Part shown: one piece after another, positions 62,196-64,000 of the stretch | How the letters are laid out: every line of letters begins with the position of its first letter | Position numbering within the stretch: the first letter of the stretch is position 1 | From: JAJDXW01 sp965243335 | GTDB taxonomy: Bacteria; Pseudomonadota; Gammaproteobacteria; HK1 | NCBI GenBank assembly: GCA_965243335.1 | Contig: OZ251545.1 | Coordinates: 5,146,001-5,210,000 of the forward strand | Direction of reading: 5' to 3' | Length of the DNA: 64,000 nt | Translations under genes and position numbers: made by a program | Notes under the pieces: model-generated | Database searches by the model: none | Seen by the model: the letters and a program-made list of their open reading frames with translations, nothing else | What the model was told of the DNA's origin: nothing

Positions 62196-63971
62196 TCACG
62201 CTGCCTCCGCCTCCGAAGCGGAGCACAATGCTCCGGTCTCGCGATCGACCGCGTACCCTGCCTGACGGAGTGCCGCCAGCACGTCGCCGAGATGGAGATC
62301 GTCAAGAACCAGGTGCTTCCGGATCGCCCTGGTCAGGATGTGGGCGTAGACGTAGCTCGGGCTTCGGGTGCGACTGACGGGCAAATCGGTCACCGCTTCA
62401 TGGACCAGCGCCGCCGTATCACCGTTCGAAAGCGGCCGGGCGTTATCGGCCGACTCGGCGCGCGCGGGCTTTTGAACCGTGAGAATCAGATCGACGGTGA
62501 CGATCCGCTCCGACCCGGAATTGAGACCCTTCACCGAACGTTGCCCCTTGTCGAGGATGGCGACGTGAACGGGCGCGGCCTTGAATCCGGCGTCGCGCAG
62601 AGCGCGCTGCACCAGGCCCCATATGTTCCCATTACTGTTGCCGAACACCACCGACATGTAGCGGCCCGGTCTGAGGACCCGGAACGCTTCGGCGAATGCG
62701 CCGCGCAGGATCTCCCCATAGCGTTCGGCGGCGCCTGTCTTGCGGACGCCCGTAGTGTGAAGGACGGCCTCGCTCTCGTCATCCGTGGTGCGCCCGAGCC
62801 AGGCCTCATGAAACAGGCTCATGTCGCTGTAAAAGACATTGCTTCCGAAAGGCGGGTCAGTGAACACGTAGTCCACGGACGCATCCTTCAGGTGCGAGAG
62901 CCGGTTCGCTGACGCCAGCTCATACGAGACATCCTGCGCTTTCGCCCGTCGGAAGAGCGGTGTCCCGCCCTTGCCGAACAGCTCCCGGTCGGCGCGCAGT
63001 GCGGCCTCCACTTTGCGGCCGAAAAGCTCGAACACGTTCCACTCATAGTGGATTGGGGCGATGTAATAGGTCTGGTTCTGGGCGTTCAGCGGGCGCTTGG
63101 CGCTCCACTGATAGCGCCGCGAAGCCCGCGGCAGGATCGCGGTAAAGACGAAGCTCAGCTTGCGCCTCGAATCCGCATCCTCCCATGCGCTGACGGCGCG
63201 CCACAATTCAAGCAGAGCTACCGCATTCCGTGAAGAAAAGAATCGGGCCGTTTCGGTGAGCCCCGCCTTTCCAAGAGCCGAGCGACCGTACATCTCGCGA
63301 TGCTTGCCGATGTGGAGCGAGGGAACCTCCTGGTTACGAGGATCGGCGGCAGCGGCCTCGATCATCTCCCGATCGAAGTCCGAAACACGTTGCGGAACGA
63401 GCCTTCCGTTCTCGTCGCCTACAACCACCTCGACAGGCACGTCATCGCCGCGGGGCCAAGTCCGGCGCGCGAATGGACCGCCGCAATCCGGACATTGCCC
63501 CGGAGGTGCGCCACGAGGTGAAAGGTGTTCATAGTAGACAATTTTCCTGCCGCAGGCAGGACATCGGTAGGTGAAGGACCAGACCGTACGGGTCAATTCC
63601 CGTATTGCGCCGTCGCGCGCGCGGCGCGTCTTGTACAGATCACCCAAGGCGGCGCGCGCGACTTTCATCACCGAAGCGGCAGCTTCGCGAAATTCGGACG
63701 GTGGGACTTCGACCAGATAACCTTGCGCGATGTGCTGCCCGAGGACGGAAATATCACTGAGAACAGCCTTGCGCCCGGCTAGCAGGGCGGCCAGTCCGGT
63801 CATGCCTGAACCGGCGAAGGAATCCACGATCATCTCTCCGGGAGCGGAGAACGCATCGATGAAGGGACGTATGGCCGCCACCGGCACCTTGGTGAGGTAG
63901 GCGTGACAGTTGTAGATGGCGTCCGTACGTGGCGCGATGACGACCTCGGGTGGCAAATCGAAGGCGCGCAC
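62196..63971 (-). CDS. Zn-ribbon DNA methylase (COG1743-like, N6-adenine/N4-cytosine type)
   Basis: A 591-residue SAM-dependent DNA methyltransferase. The SAM-binding motif DSFAGSGMTGLAALLAGRKA is at residues 50-69. A zinc ribbon (YRCPACGRK and GQCPDCGGP) sits at about 133-160. The catalytic DPPFGSNVFYSDM follows near residue 370, then LRPGRYMSVVFGNSNGNIWG. Motif I before DPPF with an intervening Zn ribbon matches the COG1743 'adenine-specific methylase with Zn-ribbon' group. GTG at 63971 follows AGGAGGACAGATCCA. It precedes the HEAT-repeat gene on the same strand. Upstream context beyond 64000 is not visible. Confidence 0.85.
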   Translation of the reverse strand: MRAFDLPPEVVIAPRTDAIYNCHAYLTKVPVAAIRPFIDAFSAPGEMIVDSFAGSGMTGLAALLAGRKAVLSDISVLGQHIAQGYLVEVPPSEFREAAASVMKVARAALGDLYKTRRARDGAIRELTRTVWSFTYRCPACGRKIVYYEHLSPRGAPPGQCPDCGGPFARRTWPRGDDVPVEVVVGDENGRLVPQRVSDFDREMIEAAAADPRNQEVPSLHIGKHREMYGRSALGKAGLTETARFFSSRNAVALLELWRAVSAWEDADSRRKLSFVFTAILPRASRRYQWSAKRPLNAQNQTYYIAPIHYEWNVFELFGRKVEAALRADRELFGKGGTPLFRRAKAQDVSYELASANRLSHLKDASVDYVFTDPPFGSNVFYSDMSLFHEAWLGRTTDDESEAVLHTTGVRKTGAAERYGEILRGAFAEAFRVLRPGRYMSVVFGNSNGNIWGLVQRALRDAGFKAAPVHVAILDKGQRSVKGLNSGSERIVTVDLILTVQKPARAESADNARPLSNGDTAALVHEAVTDLPVSRTRSPSYVYAHILTRAIRKHLVLDDLHLGDVLAALRQAGYAVDRETGALCSASEAEAA

Positions 63972-64000
63972 TGGATCTGTCCTCCTGTCGTCGTTACCAG

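Overview
This is a high-GC bacterial chromosome segment (strong G/C third-position bias, long meaningless antisense ORFs). The gene families fit a pseudomonadote: a tripartite DctP/DctQ/DctM transporter, an HspQ-family protein, a lipidated S8 autotransporter of the NalP/SphB1 kind, a DegP-type protease with a two-component pair, and a VTT-mercuric-reductase-type fusion. I cannot name the genus. No rRNA or tRNA gene was recognised.

Layout. 1-1.9 kb: an AAA ATPase and a TOPRIM-like partner, the latter cut by the left edge. 2.1-4.6 kb: ahcY and metK of the methyl cycle, translationally coupled. 4.8-7.5 kb: a small lipoprotein and a subtilisin-like autotransporter. 8.1-12.2 kb: a frameshifted Uma2-family gene, a luciferase-like monooxygenase, a glutathione transferase and a DUF1223 protein. 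12.7-22.5 kb: a complete type I-G (formerly I-U) CRISPR-Cas locus, csb1-csb2-cas3-cas8g-cas4-cas1-cas2, followed by an 18-repeat array. 22.6-28 kb: a nitroreductase, two overlapping hotdog thioesterases and a TRAP transporter. 28.2-30.2 kb: a second ATPase/TOPRIM-like pair, whose ATPase carries one in-frame TGA. 30.2-38 kb: a two-gene ABC exporter, an M20 amidohydrolase and a MoxR/VWA pair. 38-42.1 kb: an AstE/AspA-type deacylase, two more Uma2 genes, and between them a small inverted-repeat element nested in an IS1595-type transposase remnant. 42.3-60.3 kb: mostly housekeeping and metabolism (ddl, an M24 aminopeptidase, aminotransferases, an MBL hydrolase, an MFS carrier, an acyl-CoA ligase, hspQ, degP with a two-component system, a beta-hydroxyacid dehydrogenase, and the VTT-oxidoreductase fusion). 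60.6-64 kb: a lower-GC island encoding a Zn-ribbon DNA methylase and a HEAT-repeat protein whose N-terminus resembles a PD-(D/E)xK nuclease.

The accessory content is dominated by defence-like loci scattered between core genes: two ATPase/TOPRIM pairs, the type I-G system, and the methylase/HEAT pair. Three of the disrupted genes (Uma2 at 8 kb, csb1, ATPase at 28 kb) differ from an intact gene by one small change, so each could be a real mutation, recoding, or an assembly error.

Non-coding structure includes a ~100-bp palindromic repeat present three times, a 28-bp motif present twice, a 'CATTCCCGCGAAAGCGGGAA' palindrome, tandem hairpins upstream of the protease gene, and a hairpin between dctP and dctQ. 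The most informative new observation is the 314-bp element at 40.7 kb: removing it together with one TTAA copy restores an in-frame transposase C-terminus. The methylase/nuclease-like HEAT pair at the right edge is the best candidate for an undescribed system.
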